A DNA stretch of 64,000 nucleotides from Marinimicrococcus flavescens (GCA_029211145.1 JARGEQ010000135.1:22337-86336); one strand, 5' to 3'; counted from the first letter of the stretch, positions 43,426 to 51,925 are shown. A program made the numbers and translations. Notes: generated by a model not told the origin, from the letters alone.

Positions 43426-44187
43426 ATGACCTCCGACATTGCCCGTCTGCCGCTCGCCGGGGGCGGCGCCATCGCCTGGCGACGCCTCGAGGGCCAGGGC
43501 CCCGAGATCGTCTTTCTGTGCGGCCTGCGCTCCGACATGGAGGGCAGCAAGGCGCTCTTCCTCGAGGACTGGTGCCGCCGCGAGGGGCGTGCCTTCACCC
43601 GTTTCGACTATCGCGGCCATGGCAGCTCCACCGGCCGCTTCGAGGAAGGCTGCATCGGCGACTGGCTGGCCGACACGCTGGCGGTGCTCGACCGGGTGGT
43701 GCAGGGCCGGTTCGTGCTGGTGGGCTCCAGCATGGGCGGCTGGCTGGCGGTGCTGGCCGGGCTCGCCCGCAACGAGCGGCTGGCAGGCATGGTCGGCATC
43801 GCCGCCGCGCCGGACTTCACCGCCGATCTGATGGAAGCGCGCCTGAGCCCGGCGCAGCGCGCCCAGCTCGCGGAGCATGGCTTCCTCAAGGAGCCCTCGC
43901 CCTATGGCGAGCCGCTCAGGATCACCCGCCGCCTGCTCGAGGACGGCAGGCGCCATCGTGTGCTCCAGGGTCCGATCCCGCTGCGCTGCCCGGTGCACCT
44001 GCTGCAGGGCCAGGAGGACCCGGACGTGCCCTGGGAGACCGCGCTGCGGCTGGCGGCCCGGCTGGAAAGCGAGGCCGTGACCGTCGAGCTGGTCAAGGAC
44101 GGCGACCACCGCCTGTCGCGCGACGCGGACCTGCGCCGGCTGGCCGCCGCTGTCGAGCGGGTGCTGGAGCAGGCGGCAGGGCGGTAG
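43426..44187 (+). CDS. Alpha/beta hydrolase
   Basis: A 253-residue esterase-type protein without a signal peptide. The strand-turn-helix nucleophile motif is LVGSSMGGWLAVL (Ser about residue 103). The oxyanion loop is near IVFLCGLRSDMEGSKA, the acid is probably the Asp in LLQGQEDPDVPWE and the base is the His in VKDGDHRLSRD. The size and the FTRFDYRGHGSSTG segment resemble the ABHD10 group of acyl-protein thioesterase-like hydrolases. It is divergent from the glycosyltransferase gene. The substrate is unknown. Confidence 0.82.
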   Translation: MTSDIARLPLAGGGAIAWRRLEGQGPEIVFLCGLRSDMEGSKALFLEDWCRREGRAFTRFDYRGHGSSTGRFEEGCIGDWLADTLAVLDRVVQGRFVLVGSSMGGWLAVLAGLARNERLAGMVGIAAAPDFTADLMEARLSPAQRAQLAEHGFLKEPSPYGEPLRITRRLLEDGRRHRVLQGPIPLRCPVHLLQGQEDPDVPWETALRLAARLESEAVTVELVKDGDHRLSRDADLRRLAAAVERVLEQAAGR

Positions 44188-44327
44188 AGGGGCCGTGCAT
44201 CGGGCTGCCGCAGCGTCGTCTCCGGGAACCGTCACGCATTGCAGCGTCCCCGACCGCCTGCTTCCTGCAGGACAAGAACGGCACTAGAAGCGGCGCCAGG
44301 ACACCGAGACCAGGGAGGAGAGGGGAC

Positions 44328-45116
44328 ATGACCGAGCCGGTGGTCGACTGGGGATCGCTCAAGGCGCACGAGCTGCGCGAGCTGGCCAAGCGCGAGACGG
44401 TGGTGATCGTGCCGGTGGCGGCGATGGAGCAGCACGGGCCGCATCTGCCGACCGGCACCGACACGATTCTCGGCCGCGAGGTCGGCCGCCGCGCCGCCAG
44501 GCTCGCCTGGCCGGAGCGGCCGGTGGTGGTGACCGAGAGCGTGTGGTGCGGCATCTCCGAGCACCACATGCCGTTCGGCGGCACCATCTCGCTCGATTTC
44601 TCGACGTTTCGCGCGGTCATCCGCGGCATCGTCGGCTCGATCGCGCGGCACGGCTTCAAGCGGGTCTGGCTGATGAACAGCCATGGCGGCAACGCCAATG
44701 CCATCCGCATCATCGCCGACGAGCTGGCGGCCGAGCTGGGCATCCGCGTCGCCGCCTCGACCTACTGGCTGCTCGCCCGTCCGGAGATGGCCGAGCTTCT
44801 GGAAAAGCAGAGCGGCATCCGCCACGCCTGCGAGGGCGAGACCTCGATGATCATGGCGCTGCACCCCGAGCTGGTCGACGCGAGCCGCCTGGCCGAGGCC
44901 GACACGCCGGACAATCGCGACGCGTCGGCCGGCCCCGAGCGCGACCTGCATGTCTGGTCGAGCTTCGCTGCCAAGACCAAGAGCGGTGCTCTGGGCGTGC
45001 CCAGCGCCGCCACGCCGGAGAAGGGCCAGAAGATGCTCGACGCGGCAGCCGAGGTGGTGGCCGGGCGGCTGCGCGACGAGGCCCTCTGGCGCCTCGATCC
45101 GGCGCCGGCGCGTTAG
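44328..45116 (+). CDS. Creatininase-family amidohydrolase
   Basis: A 262-residue member of the creatininase fold. Metal-binding residues lie in VAAMEQHGPHLPTGTDT (Glu, His, Asp), MNSHGGNANAI (His) and ACEGETSMIM (Glu). The family includes creatininase, formamide hydrolases in riboflavin/F420 synthesis (ArfB/MftE-type) and others, so the substrate cannot be named. The ATG at 44328 follows GGGAGGAGAGGGG. The gene appears to stand alone. Confidence 0.85.
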   Translation: MTEPVVDWGSLKAHELRELAKRETVVIVPVAAMEQHGPHLPTGTDTILGREVGRRAARLAWPERPVVVTESVWCGISEHHMPFGGTISLDFSTFRAVIRGIVGSIARHGFKRVWLMNSHGGNANAIRIIADELAAELGIRVAASTYWLLARPEMAELLEKQSGIRHACEGETSMIMALHPELVDASRLAEADTPDNRDASAGPERDLHVWSSFAAKTKSGALGVPSAATPEKGQKMLDAAAEVVAGRLRDEALWRLDPAPAR

Positions 45117-45229
45117 GGAGGCTCCCGACCTGCCGGGAACGGGGGCGCTCTGCCGACGACGCGGGGCCCCTCTCCGGCAGGAGCCCGGCAGACGCTGCCA
45201 GACGGCCGGCGACCAGCAAGAAAGCCGCG

Positions 45230-45622
45230 CTACCCGCCCGACAGGGTCCGAAGAAGCGGACAGCCGGCAGCACGGCTTGCGCTGCACCCGGCGGCGGCAC
45301 CGGCCAGGGCCCGCTCCATGCGCCGCAGCTCGGCCATCTTCCGGCGCAGGCTCGCAAGCTGCTCGCGGGCCAGCAGCTGCGCCTCGCCGCAGCCGCCGGC
45401 CTCGAGCCGCAGGAGCCGACGGATCTCCTCGAGCCCGAAGCCCAGCGCGCGGCCGCGCCGCACGAAGTCGAGGCGCCTCGCGTCCTCCTCCCCGTAGAGC
45501 CGGTGGCCGCCCGCCGAGCGCGGCGGCGGCGGCAGCAGCCCGATCCGCTCGTAGTAGCGAACGGTCTCTACCGAGACGCCGCCGCGCCGCGCCACGGCAC
45601 CGATCGTCAGCCCGTCGCGCAT
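45230..45622 (-). CDS. merR: MerR-type mercury-responsive regulator
   Basis: A 130-residue regulator with the winged helix-turn-helix LTIGAVARRGGVSVETVRYYERIGLLPPPPRS. It has GHRLYGEEDARRLDFVRRGRALGFGLEEI and a dimerisation helix. Three cysteines sit where MerR binds Hg(II): one in GGCGEAQLL, one in AAGCSASR and one in AAGCPLLRTL. This supports mercury sensing over the copper/zinc members of the family. It faces away from merF, with the operator between them. Confidence 0.88.
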   Translation of the reverse strand: MRDGLTIGAVARRGGVSVETVRYYERIGLLPPPPRSAGGHRLYGEEDARRLDFVRRGRALGFGLEEIRRLLRLEAGGCGEAQLLAREQLASLRRKMAELRRMERALAGAAAGCSASRAAGCPLLRTLSGG

Positions 45623-45638
45623 CGCCTCTCTCCGTCCC

Positions 45639-45669
45639 TTGCACCTGTAGCCGCTACAGGTCGTAGCAT
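45639..45669 (+). promoter_or_regulatory. MerR-type promoter and operator of the mer operon
   Basis: TTGCAC (45639-45644) and TAGCAT (45664-45669) are separated by 19 bases, the long spacer that MerR untwists for activation. Spanning it is the perfect dyad ACCTGTAGCCGCTACAGGT (45643-45661; 8-base arms, 3-base centre). The -10 ends six bases before the merF ATG, so the leader is extremely short or the true start is a little further in. Confidence 0.85.
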
Positions 45670-45675
45670 GGCTTC

Positions 45676-45882
45676 ATGAACGACCGGAACCTCCTGGGCG
45701 TGGGCGTCGTCGGCACCATCGTGGCAGCGATCTGCTGCTTCACGCCGATCCTCGTCCTCCTGCTGGCGGCGCTGGGCTTCTCGGCGCTGGTGGGGTGGCT
45801 CGACATCGTGCTGTTTCCGGCTCTGGGGCTCTTTGCCGGGATCACGGTCTATGCCTTGTGGAAAAGGGGGCGGCGGCCATGA
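45676..45882 (+). CDS. merF: Mercury transporter MerF
   Basis: A 68-residue inner-membrane protein with two helices: LGVGVVGTIVAAICCFTPILVLLLAALGF and ALVGWLDIVLFPALGLFAGITVYALW. The vicinal cysteine pair in ICCFTP near residues 20-21 in the first helix is the Hg(II)-binding site. A second C-terminal Cys pair present in some MerF proteins is absent, since the protein ends in KRGRRP. It would carry Hg(II) into the cytoplasm for reduction. It overlaps the next gene by 4 bases. Confidence 0.88.
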   Translation: MNDRNLLGVGVVGTIVAAICCFTPILVLLLAALGFSALVGWLDIVLFPALGLFAGITVYALWKRGRRP

Positions 45883-46133
45883 GTGAGCTGCGCTCGACCA
45901 TCACCTGCCCGCAGTGCGGTCATCGCGAAGCCGAGACCATGCCCACCGACAGCTGCCGGTTCTTCTACGACTGCAAGGGCTGCGGCGCGCTGCTGCGGCC
46001 GAAGCCCGGCCATTGCTGCGTGTTCTGCTCCTGGGGCAGCGTGCCCTGCCCGCCGGTGCAGGAGGGCGGCTGCGCCCCGGAACCCGGTGCGCGCCCCGGC
46101 TGTTGCCCCGGCGTAGGGCCGAAGGGGGAGTGA
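45879..46133 (+). CDS. GDCCVxC-type Cys-rich small protein
   Basis: An 84-residue protein with 12 cysteines. It opens with a CPQCG zinc-ribbon-like pair, then SCRFFYDCKGCGALLRPKPGHCCVFCSWGSVPCPP. The family motif is GDCCVxC; here GHCCVFC replaces the Asp by His. Members accompany mercury genes and some are selenoproteins, but their exact role is not known. The tail holds a further CCPG. It shares an ATGA overlap with merF and is followed after one base by the reductase gene, forming a tight operon. Confidence 0.82.
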   Translation: MSELRSTITCPQCGHREAETMPTDSCRFFYDCKGCGALLRPKPGHCCVFCSWGSVPCPPVQEGGCAPEPGARPGCCPGVGPKGE

Positions 46134-46134
46134 G

Positions 46135-47484
46135 ATGCAGGAGTTCGACCTCGTCGTGATCGGCAGCGGGACGGCTGCCACCGGCATCGCCACGCGCTGC
46201 CGCGAGGCGGGCTGGAGCGTGGCGGTGGTCGACCGGCTGCCCTATGGCGGGACCTGCCCGCTGCGCGGCTGCGATCCCAAGAAGATGCTGCGCCGGGGGG
46301 CGGAGATCGTCGACGCGGTGCGCCGCTTCGAGGGCAAGGGCGTCGTCGCCCGAGACCTGCGGATCGACTGGCCGGCGCTGATGGAGTTCAAGCGCGGCTT
46401 TACCGAGACGGTGCCGCCGGGCCGCGAGAAGCGGTTCGAGGACGCCGGCATCGCCACCTTCCACGCCAGCGCGCGCTTCCTCGACCGCACGACGCTGCAG
46501 GTGGGCGAGGAGCGGCTGCGCTTCCGCCGCTGCGCCATCGCCGCCGGCGCCGAGCCGCGCCGGCTGGCCTTTTCCGGCGCCGAGCTGCTGACCACCAGCG
46601 ACAGGTTCATGGAGCTGGAGCGCCTGCCGCGCCGCATCCTCTTCGTCGGCGGCGGCTACGTCTCCTTCGAGCTCGCCCACCTGGCCGCGCGGGCGGGTGC
46701 GCAGGTGACGGTGCTCAACAGCGGCCCCCGGCCGCTCCCCGCCTTCGACCCCGATCTGGTCGACATGCTGGTGGAGCGTACCTGCGGGCTGGGCATCGCC
46801 TTCCACTCGAATGCCGAGGCCGAGGCGGTCGAGCGTGCGGGCGAGGGATTCGAGGTCAAAGCGAGCGTGGAGGGAGCGACGCGCACGTTCGAGGCCGACC
46901 TCGTGGTGCACGGTGCCGGCCGGGTGCCGGCGCTGGCCGATCTCGCCCTCGAGAAGGCGGGCATCGAGGGCGGCGAGACGGGCGTGGCGGTCAACGCGTT
47001 CCTGCAGAGCACCAGCAACGAGGCGGTCTATGCGGCCGGCGATGCCGTGCTGGCGGGCGGACCGCCGCTGACCCCGGTGGCGGGCCTCGAGGCCAAGGTA
47101 GTGGCCGCCAACCTGCTCGCCGGCAACCGCGAGAAGCCCGACTATAGCGGCGTGCCCAGCGCCGTCTTCACCATCCCGGCATTGGCCCGGGTCGGTCTGC
47201 TGGAGAGCGAGGCGCGCGAGCAGGGCCTCGACCTCACCTGCACGTTCAGCGACATGCGCGACTGGTTTTCCATCCGCCGGACCGGCGAGACCCATGCGGC
47301 CGCAAAAGTTCTCGTCGAGAAGGGGACCGACCGCATCCTGGGCGCCCATCTCCTCGGCCCCGACGCGGGCGATCTCGTCAATATCTTCGCCATAGCGATC
47401 CGCAGCAGCCTCAGGGCCTGCGACCTGCGCGACTATCCCAGCGCCTATCCGACGGCAGCCTCGGATGTGGGGAGCATGCTGTAG
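46135..47484 (+). CDS. Pyridine nucleotide-disulfide oxidoreductase of the mer operon, non-canonical
   Basis: A 449-residue FAD enzyme of the glutathione reductase/MerA/lipoamide dehydrogenase superfamily. The FAD motif is VVIGSGTAATGIA, and the redox-active pair is in GGTCPLRGCDPKK (C-x4-C). The NAD(P)H motif is FVGGGYVSFELAHLAARAG, and the second FAD motif is VYAAGDAV. The C-terminus ends AYPTAASDVGSML. It lacks the terminal Cys-Cys pair and the N-terminal NmerA domain of MerA, and has Tyr where glutathione reductase has the catalytic His (AYPT for HPT). It may reduce Hg(II) or another thiol substrate; the mer operon context suggests mercury, but this is not shown. Confidence 0.8.
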   Translation: MQEFDLVVIGSGTAATGIATRCREAGWSVAVVDRLPYGGTCPLRGCDPKKMLRRGAEIVDAVRRFEGKGVVARDLRIDWPALMEFKRGFTETVPPGREKRFEDAGIATFHASARFLDRTTLQVGEERLRFRRCAIAAGAEPRRLAFSGAELLTTSDRFMELERLPRRILFVGGGYVSFELAHLAARAGAQVTVLNSGPRPLPAFDPDLVDMLVERTCGLGIAFHSNAEAEAVERAGEGFEVKASVEGATRTFEADLVVHGAGRVPALADLALEKAGIEGGETGVAVNAFLQSTSNEAVYAAGDAVLAGGPPLTPVAGLEAKVVAANLLAGNREKPDYSGVPSAVFTIPALARVGLLESEAREQGLDLTCTFSDMRDWFSIRRTGETHAAAKVLVEKGTDRILGAHLLGPDAGDLVNIFAIAIRSSLRACDLRDYPSAYPTAASDVGSML

Positions 47485-47492
47485 GCGAGGCG

Positions 47493-48353
47493 CTACGTCT
47501 TCTTTGCCGCCAGCAGCGCCCGCAGGCCTTCGCGGTAGGTCGGGAACGCGAGCTGCACGCCCAGCTCCTCCTTGATCCGCGCGTTCCGCACGCGACGATT
47601 GTCGGCGTAGAAGCTGCGCGCCATGGGCGACAGCTCGGCCGTTGCGAAATCCTGCTCGGGCGGCGGCTCGACGCCCAGCAGGCCGGCGGCGAAGGTCACC
47701 GGGTCCTGCGGCGGGGCCGGCTCGTCGTCGCAGACATTGTAGATGCGGCCGGGGTTCGGGCGGGCCATCGAGGCCTCGAGGACGGTGGCGATGTCCTCCA
47801 CATGGATGCGCGAGAACACCTGGCCCGGCTTGACGATGCGCCGCGCGGTGCCGTTGCGCAGGCTCGCGATCTGGTTGCGGCCGGGGCCGTAGATGCCGGC
47901 GAGGCGGAAGACGTGCGCCTTCAGGCCCGAGGCGAGCCACGCCCGCTCGGCCTCGAGCCGTCGTGCGGCGCGGCCGAGATCGGGGGCGGGCGCGTCCTCC
48001 TCGTCGACCCAGGCGCCGCCGCGGTCGCCATAGACGCCGGTGGTGCCGAGATAGCCGGCCCATGCCAGCGTCTTGAGCCGTGCCAGATCGGCACCATGCG
48101 CCGCCAGCACCGGATCGCCCTCCTCGTCGGGGGCGATGGAGACCAGAAGGTGGGTGACGCCCGCGAGGGCGCTGGCCGGATCGGCAAGAGGCTGGCCGCG
48201 CTGGAAGGGAAAGGCGCGCCAGCCCTGCGCCTCGAGCCTTGCCGCCTTCGCCGGATCGCGGGTGGTGCCGCGCACCTCCCAGCCTGCGGCGTGCAGGCGG
48301 CGCGCCAGCACCTGCGCGGTATAGCCGAGGCCGAAACAGAACAGGACGGGCAT
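47493..48353 (-). CDS. SDR-family NAD(P)-dependent epimerase-like protein
   Basis: A 286-residue Rossmann protein. The nucleotide motif is FCFGLGYTAQVLARRL, a variant of GxxGxxA, followed by the RGTTRD loop. Catalytic-like residues sit in GYLGTTGVYGD, where Thr-Thr-x-x-Tyr replaces the usual Ser/Tyr context. Later segments are VFRLAGIYGPGRNQIASLR and FSRIHVEDIATVLEASM. The start at 48353 overlaps the queG stop in ATGA; the longer form from 48389 is unlikely. Such YeeZ-like genes often sit beside queG in alphaproteobacteria. The substrate is unknown. Confidence 0.82.
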   Translation of the reverse strand: MPVLFCFGLGYTAQVLARRLHAAGWEVRGTTRDPAKAARLEAQGWRAFPFQRGQPLADPASALAGVTHLLVSIAPDEEGDPVLAAHGADLARLKTLAWAGYLGTTGVYGDRGGAWVDEEDAPAPDLGRAARRLEAERAWLASGLKAHVFRLAGIYGPGRNQIASLRNGTARRIVKPGQVFSRIHVEDIATVLEASMARPNPGRIYNVCDDEPAPPQDPVTFAAGLLGVEPPPEQDFATAELSPMARSFYADNRRVRNARIKEELGVQLAFPTYREGLRALLAAKKT

Positions 48354-49522
48354 CAGGCGGCGATCTCCTCTTGCAGGGCCATGGCCCATTCAGCGGCCAC
48401 CCCGGGATCCGCCTCGGCCGCGGCCCGGGCCTCGTGCAGACCGGCGAAGCGGTGGCGGCCGGCAAGCCGCGCGCAGGCCCAGACGGCAGCCCCGCGCACC
48501 ACCGGCGCGGGATCGTCGAGCAGCGCCTCGGCTGCCGGCAATAGCGCGCCGCTGCCGCTGTTGCCGATGGCGACCAGCACGTTCCTGACGAACCGGTCGC
48601 GGCCGATGCGCTTGATGGGCGAGCCGGCAAAGCGGCTGCGAAAGGCCGCGTCGTCGAGGGCGGCGAGCTCGGCCAGCCGCGGCCTCACCAGGTCCTCGCG
48701 GGCGGCGAGCTTCAGCTCCTGGCCCGCCTTGGCGAACTTGTTCCACGGGCACACGGCAAGGCAGTCGTCGCAGCCATAGATGCGGCTGCCCATCAGCGGC
48801 CGCAGCTCGCGCGGGATCGGCTCCTTGTGCTCGATGGTGAGGTAGCTGATGCAGCGCCGCGCATCGAGCTGGCTAGGTGCGGGGAAGGCGTTGGTCGGGC
48901 AGGCGTCGAGGCAGCGCCGGCAGCGGCCGCAGTGGTCCGTCTCGGGCCGATCCGCCGGTAGCTCCATGTCGGTCAGGATCTCGCCCAAGAACAGCCAGGA
49001 GCCGAACGCGCGCGATACCACGTTGGTATGCTTGCCCTGCCAGCCGAGCCCGGCCTGCTCGGCCAGCGGCTTTTCCATCAGCGGCGCGGTGTCGACGAAG
49101 ACCTTGACCTGGGCGCCGCTGCGCGCGGCGAGCCAGCCGGCGAGCTGCTTGAGGCGGCCCTTGAGGAGGTCGTGATAGTCGCGGTTGCGGGCATAGACGG
49201 AGATGTAGCCGGCCTCCGCCTCGGCCATCTCGGGCAGCGGGTCGGCGGGCGGGGCGTAGTTGACGGCGCAGACGATGGCGGTCCGGGCCTCGGGCCACAT
49301 GCCTTGTGGCGAGGAGCGGCGCTCGGGCTCGCGGGCCAGCCAGTCCATGGTGCCGTGCCGCTCCAGCGCCACGAACTGCCGGTAGCGCTCGGCCACCGTG
49401 CCGGGCAGCACGGCCGGCGTCACGCCCAGCGCGTCGAAGCCTATCTCGCGCGCCCGGGTCCGCAGCGCCGCCAGGAGCTTTGCGGGATCAGCATTCTTCG
49501 GAGAAGGCAAGGCGATAGCCAT
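48353..49522 (-). CDS. queG: Epoxyqueuosine reductase
   Basis: QueG carries out the last step of queuosine synthesis in tRNA using cobalamin and two [4Fe-4S] clusters. The 389-residue protein has the N-terminal corrinoid fold (AREIGFDALGVTPA, VNYAPP, DTAPLMEKPLAEQAGLGWQGKHTN), the two cluster motifs CGRCRRCLDACPTNAF and YGCDDCLAVCPWNKFA, and a C-terminal HEAT-like repeat (RDRFVRNVLVAIGNSG). The ATG at 49522 overlaps the upstream VOC gene by 35 bases. Confidence 0.95.
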   Translation of the reverse strand: MAIALPSPKNADPAKLLAALRTRAREIGFDALGVTPAVLPGTVAERYRQFVALERHGTMDWLAREPERRSSPQGMWPEARTAIVCAVNYAPPADPLPEMAEAEAGYISVYARNRDYHDLLKGRLKQLAGWLAARSGAQVKVFVDTAPLMEKPLAEQAGLGWQGKHTNVVSRAFGSWLFLGEILTDMELPADRPETDHCGRCRRCLDACPTNAFPAPSQLDARRCISYLTIEHKEPIPRELRPLMGSRIYGCDDCLAVCPWNKFAKAGQELKLAAREDLVRPRLAELAALDDAAFRSRFAGSPIKRIGRDRFVRNVLVAIGNSGSGALLPAAEALLDDPAPVVRGAAVWACARLAGRHRFAGLHEARAAAEADPGVAAEWAMALQEEIAA

Positions 49523-49862
49523 TGGGATCGAGAAGGGCGAATTCGAGAAGGCCGTAGGGCATCATCTCGGGCTCGGCGGCGAACATCACCCGGCCCCGCA
49601 GGGCCTCGGCGGCGCTCACCACGCCGTCCTCGGGATATAGGTGCAGCGTGCCGGTAAGCGAGGGCTCGCCGGCCGCCGGATCGGCGAAGAACTGCAGCAC
49701 CACGGCACCGTTGCGCAGCTGGATCCAGCTCGGCAGGTCCGGATCGGGATCCCAGGCTGTGAGCTCGAAACCGAGAAGGTCGCGATAGAACGCGATGGTG
49801 CCGGGCAGGTCGCTCGACAACAGGCTGGCTACCGGCCCCTGGCGAAAGCGCAGGGAAGGCAT
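49488..49862 (-). CDS. VOC (glyoxalase/bleomycin resistance) family protein
   Basis: A 124-residue protein with the two beta-alpha-beta-beta-beta modules of the VOC superfamily: ASLLSSDLPGTIAFYRDLLGFEL, then VVLQFFADP, and the second module ending LLEFALLDPNGYRLAFSEEC. Metal-ligand positions are only partly conserved, so no reaction is assigned. It is encoded 14 bases downstream of the GST gene and overlaps queG by 35 bases, so the four genes form one minus-strand unit. Confidence 0.8.
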   Translation of the reverse strand: MPSLRFRQGPVASLLSSDLPGTIAFYRDLLGFELTAWDPDPDLPSWIQLRNGAVVLQFFADPAAGEPSLTGTLHLYPEDGVVSAAEALRGRVMFAAEPEMMPYGLLEFALLDPNGYRLAFSEEC

Positions 49863-49876
49863 GGCTGTCCGTCCGG

Positions 49877-50542
49877 TCAGAAATCCGGATTGTCATAATG
49901 GTCCGGCGGCTTGATGCCCGCCACCCTGTCCATGAGGATGGGCCGGAAGCTCGGCCGGGACTTCATCTTGGCGTACCAGTCGCGCGCCCCCGCCGAGCTC
50001 TTCCAGGGCACGTCGTCCATATAGTCGAGCACCGAGAGGTGCGCTGCCGCCACCACGTCGGCCATGCTGAGCTCGTCGCCGGCCAGCCATTTGCGCTGCT
50101 GGTAGAGAAAATCGATGTAGGCCAGATGGAAGCGGATCGCCTCCGCACCGCGGCGCAGCGCGTCCGAGCTGGGCCAGCCGGCCCGCTTCCAGCGCTTGAC
50201 CAGCTTCTCGCGCCACAAGGGCTCGGTAACCTCGCGGCCGAACTTGGAATCGAACCACGCCACCAGCCGGCGGGTCTCCACCCGCTGCTCGAGGCTGCGT
50301 CCGAGAAGCGTGGTCTGCGGGTAGGCCTCCTCGAGATACTCGCAGATGGCCTGGCTGTCGCAGACCACGAGATCGTCGTCGACCAGCACCGGCACCTCGC
50401 CGGCCGGGTTCATGTTCAAGAACTCGTCGCCGGCCGCCCAGGGCTGAACCTCGATCAGCTCGGCGGCCAGGTTCTTCTCGCGCAAGGCCACCCGGACCTT
50501 CCGGGAGAACGGGCACAAGGGGAGGTAGTAAAGGCGCAGCAT
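49877..50542 (-). CDS. Glutathione S-transferase family protein
   Basis: A 221-residue protein with an N-terminal thioredoxin-fold domain starting MLRLYYLPLCPFSRKVRVALREK, where the Cys/Ser in CPFS are candidate catalytic residues. The GEVPVLVDDDLVVCDSQAICEYLEE segment holds the cis-Pro and glutathione-binding Asp-Ser. The helical C-terminal domain includes LAGDELSMADVVAAAHL, the GST N-cap motif. GGAG lies about 6 bases before the ATG at 50542. It heads the GST-VOC-queG-epimerase unit. Confidence 0.9.
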   Translation of the reverse strand: MLRLYYLPLCPFSRKVRVALREKNLAAELIEVQPWAAGDEFLNMNPAGEVPVLVDDDLVVCDSQAICEYLEEAYPQTTLLGRSLEQRVETRRLVAWFDSKFGREVTEPLWREKLVKRWKRAGWPSSDALRRGAEAIRFHLAYIDFLYQQRKWLAGDELSMADVVAAAHLSVLDYMDDVPWKSSAGARDWYAKMKSRPSFRPILMDRVAGIKPPDHYDNPDF

Positions 50543-50758
50543 GGAAACTCCGGGGGCCGGCAGCGGCGCGTCGCAGCCGGCTTCTAGAAACCTTAACGGC
50601 GCGTGTCTGGCAAGCCACAGGCGGTTCTGCGTCGCGGGATGCGCACATAATCGGGCGAACGCGGCTTCCGCATGGCTTACCAGAGGTTAAGGTAGCGTTG
50701 ATCCCATCCGCGCGCCGTTAGTGAAAAATGCGCGCAGAAGTCAAGCAAGGAGCTTCGA

Positions 50759-51901
50759 ATGAAATCCCTGATTGAAGAGCTCCGCCTTTTTGTCTCCGGT
50801 CGGACTGCCGCTGCCCTTGCCGATACCGAAGCCGGGCTTCACGCTGCCCGCGGCAAGGCGCTGTTTGTCGGCGGCGCCGGGGACGACGTGCTGATCGGCA
50901 CCGATCGCGGCGAGAAGATCCGCGGCGGCGCCGGTGACGACATCATCGAGGGGCGTGGCGGCAGGGACAAGCTCTGGGGCGGCGAGGGCAACGACACCTT
51001 CGTCTTCGCGCGCGGCTTCGGCCGGGCCGTGATCAAGGACATCGGCGAGGGCGACACGCTGCGCTTCGACGGGATCGACGGGGCGGACCTGATCCGCACG
51101 CAGCAGGGCAAGCATCTGCGCATCGACGTGGCCGACACCGGCGAGCGGGTGATCGTCAAGAACTACTTCAAGGAGAGCCCCGAGGTGACCATCGCCTGGA
51201 AGGGCGGCGCGGAGAGCGCCGGCGGGCAGGAGGCGGGCCTGCGCAAGCTCGGACGCGGCAACGACCATTTCCGCGGCGGCGACGGCCCCGACGCGGTGGA
51301 CGGCGGGCGGGGCGACGATGTCCTCGAGGGCGATGTCTCGCGCAACGCCTATTTCGCGACGGAGCTCGACCGGGACGACATCCTGCACGGCGGCAAGGGT
51401 GACGATATCCTCATCGGCGGCGCCGGCAACGACATCCTCTCGGGCGGCCCGGGCCACGACGTCTTCGTCTACCGGGTCCAGGAGTTCCACGAGCAGCGCC
51501 TCGAGGGCCCCGACAGGCTCGTCTCGCGCACCGCCGACGGCGCCGACCTGATCCTCGACTTCGAGCGCGGCGAGGACCTGATCGACCTGCAGAGCCTCTA
51601 TGTGCGCATCCGCCCGGTAAGCGAGACCTCGGGCAATTTCGAGGTCTTCGACAGCAACGGCGACGGCCTCCTCGACGAGGGGGACGCCCACGTCTCGGTC
51701 CAGGAGGTCACCCATGGCGGCCAGACCAAGGCCTCGCTGGTGCTCGACGCCGGTGCGGCCTTCCGCATCGAGGCCGACGCGGCCAGCTACGACGACACCT
51801 TTCCCTACGAGGCGGGGCCGCACACGCTGACGGTCTTCGGCGTCACCACGCTGAGCGCCGCCGACTTCGTTCCGACCGTCACCACCGACATGATGCCCTG
51901 A
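50759..51901 (+). CDS. RTX-type calcium-binding protein
   Basis: A 380-residue protein with two clusters of glycine-rich RTX nonapeptides: GGAGDDVLIG, GGAGDDIIEG and GGEGNDTFVF near residues 38-82, and GGRGDDVLEG, GGKGDDILIG and GGAGNDILSG near 180-235. These bind calcium outside the cell and fold into a beta roll. Near residue 300 DSNGDGLLDEGD matches an EF-hand loop. No N-terminal signal peptide is present, as expected for type I secretion by a C-terminal signal, but no ABC exporter genes are in the window. AAGGAG lies 7 bases before the ATG. No enzymatic domain is recognised. Confidence 0.85.
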   Translation: MKSLIEELRLFVSGRTAAALADTEAGLHAARGKALFVGGAGDDVLIGTDRGEKIRGGAGDDIIEGRGGRDKLWGGEGNDTFVFARGFGRAVIKDIGEGDTLRFDGIDGADLIRTQQGKHLRIDVADTGERVIVKNYFKESPEVTIAWKGGAESAGGQEAGLRKLGRGNDHFRGGDGPDAVDGGRGDDVLEGDVSRNAYFATELDRDDILHGGKGDDILIGGAGNDILSGGPGHDVFVYRVQEFHEQRLEGPDRLVSRTADGADLILDFERGEDLIDLQSLYVRIRPVSETSGNFEVFDSNGDGLLDEGDAHVSVQEVTHGGQTKASLVLDAGAAFRIEADAASYDDTFPYEAGPHTLTVFGVTTLSAADFVPTVTTDMMP

Positions 51902-51925
51902 CGGGCCGCGCGAGGCCGCATCAGG
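51897..51925. terminator. Possible bidirectional terminator between convergent genes
   Basis: CCTGA (51897-51901) and TCAGG (51921-51925) with inner GGCC/GGCC segments can form an imperfect stem that contains both stop codons. The RTX gene (+) and the cyclase gene (-) converge here with only 19 bases between them. There is no T run, so confidence is limited. Confidence 0.4.

Noticed and set aside
44188..44327. tRNA gene in the gap before the creatininase gene
   Set aside because: A short hairpin is present but no cloverleaf or T-loop GTTC motif could be assembled.
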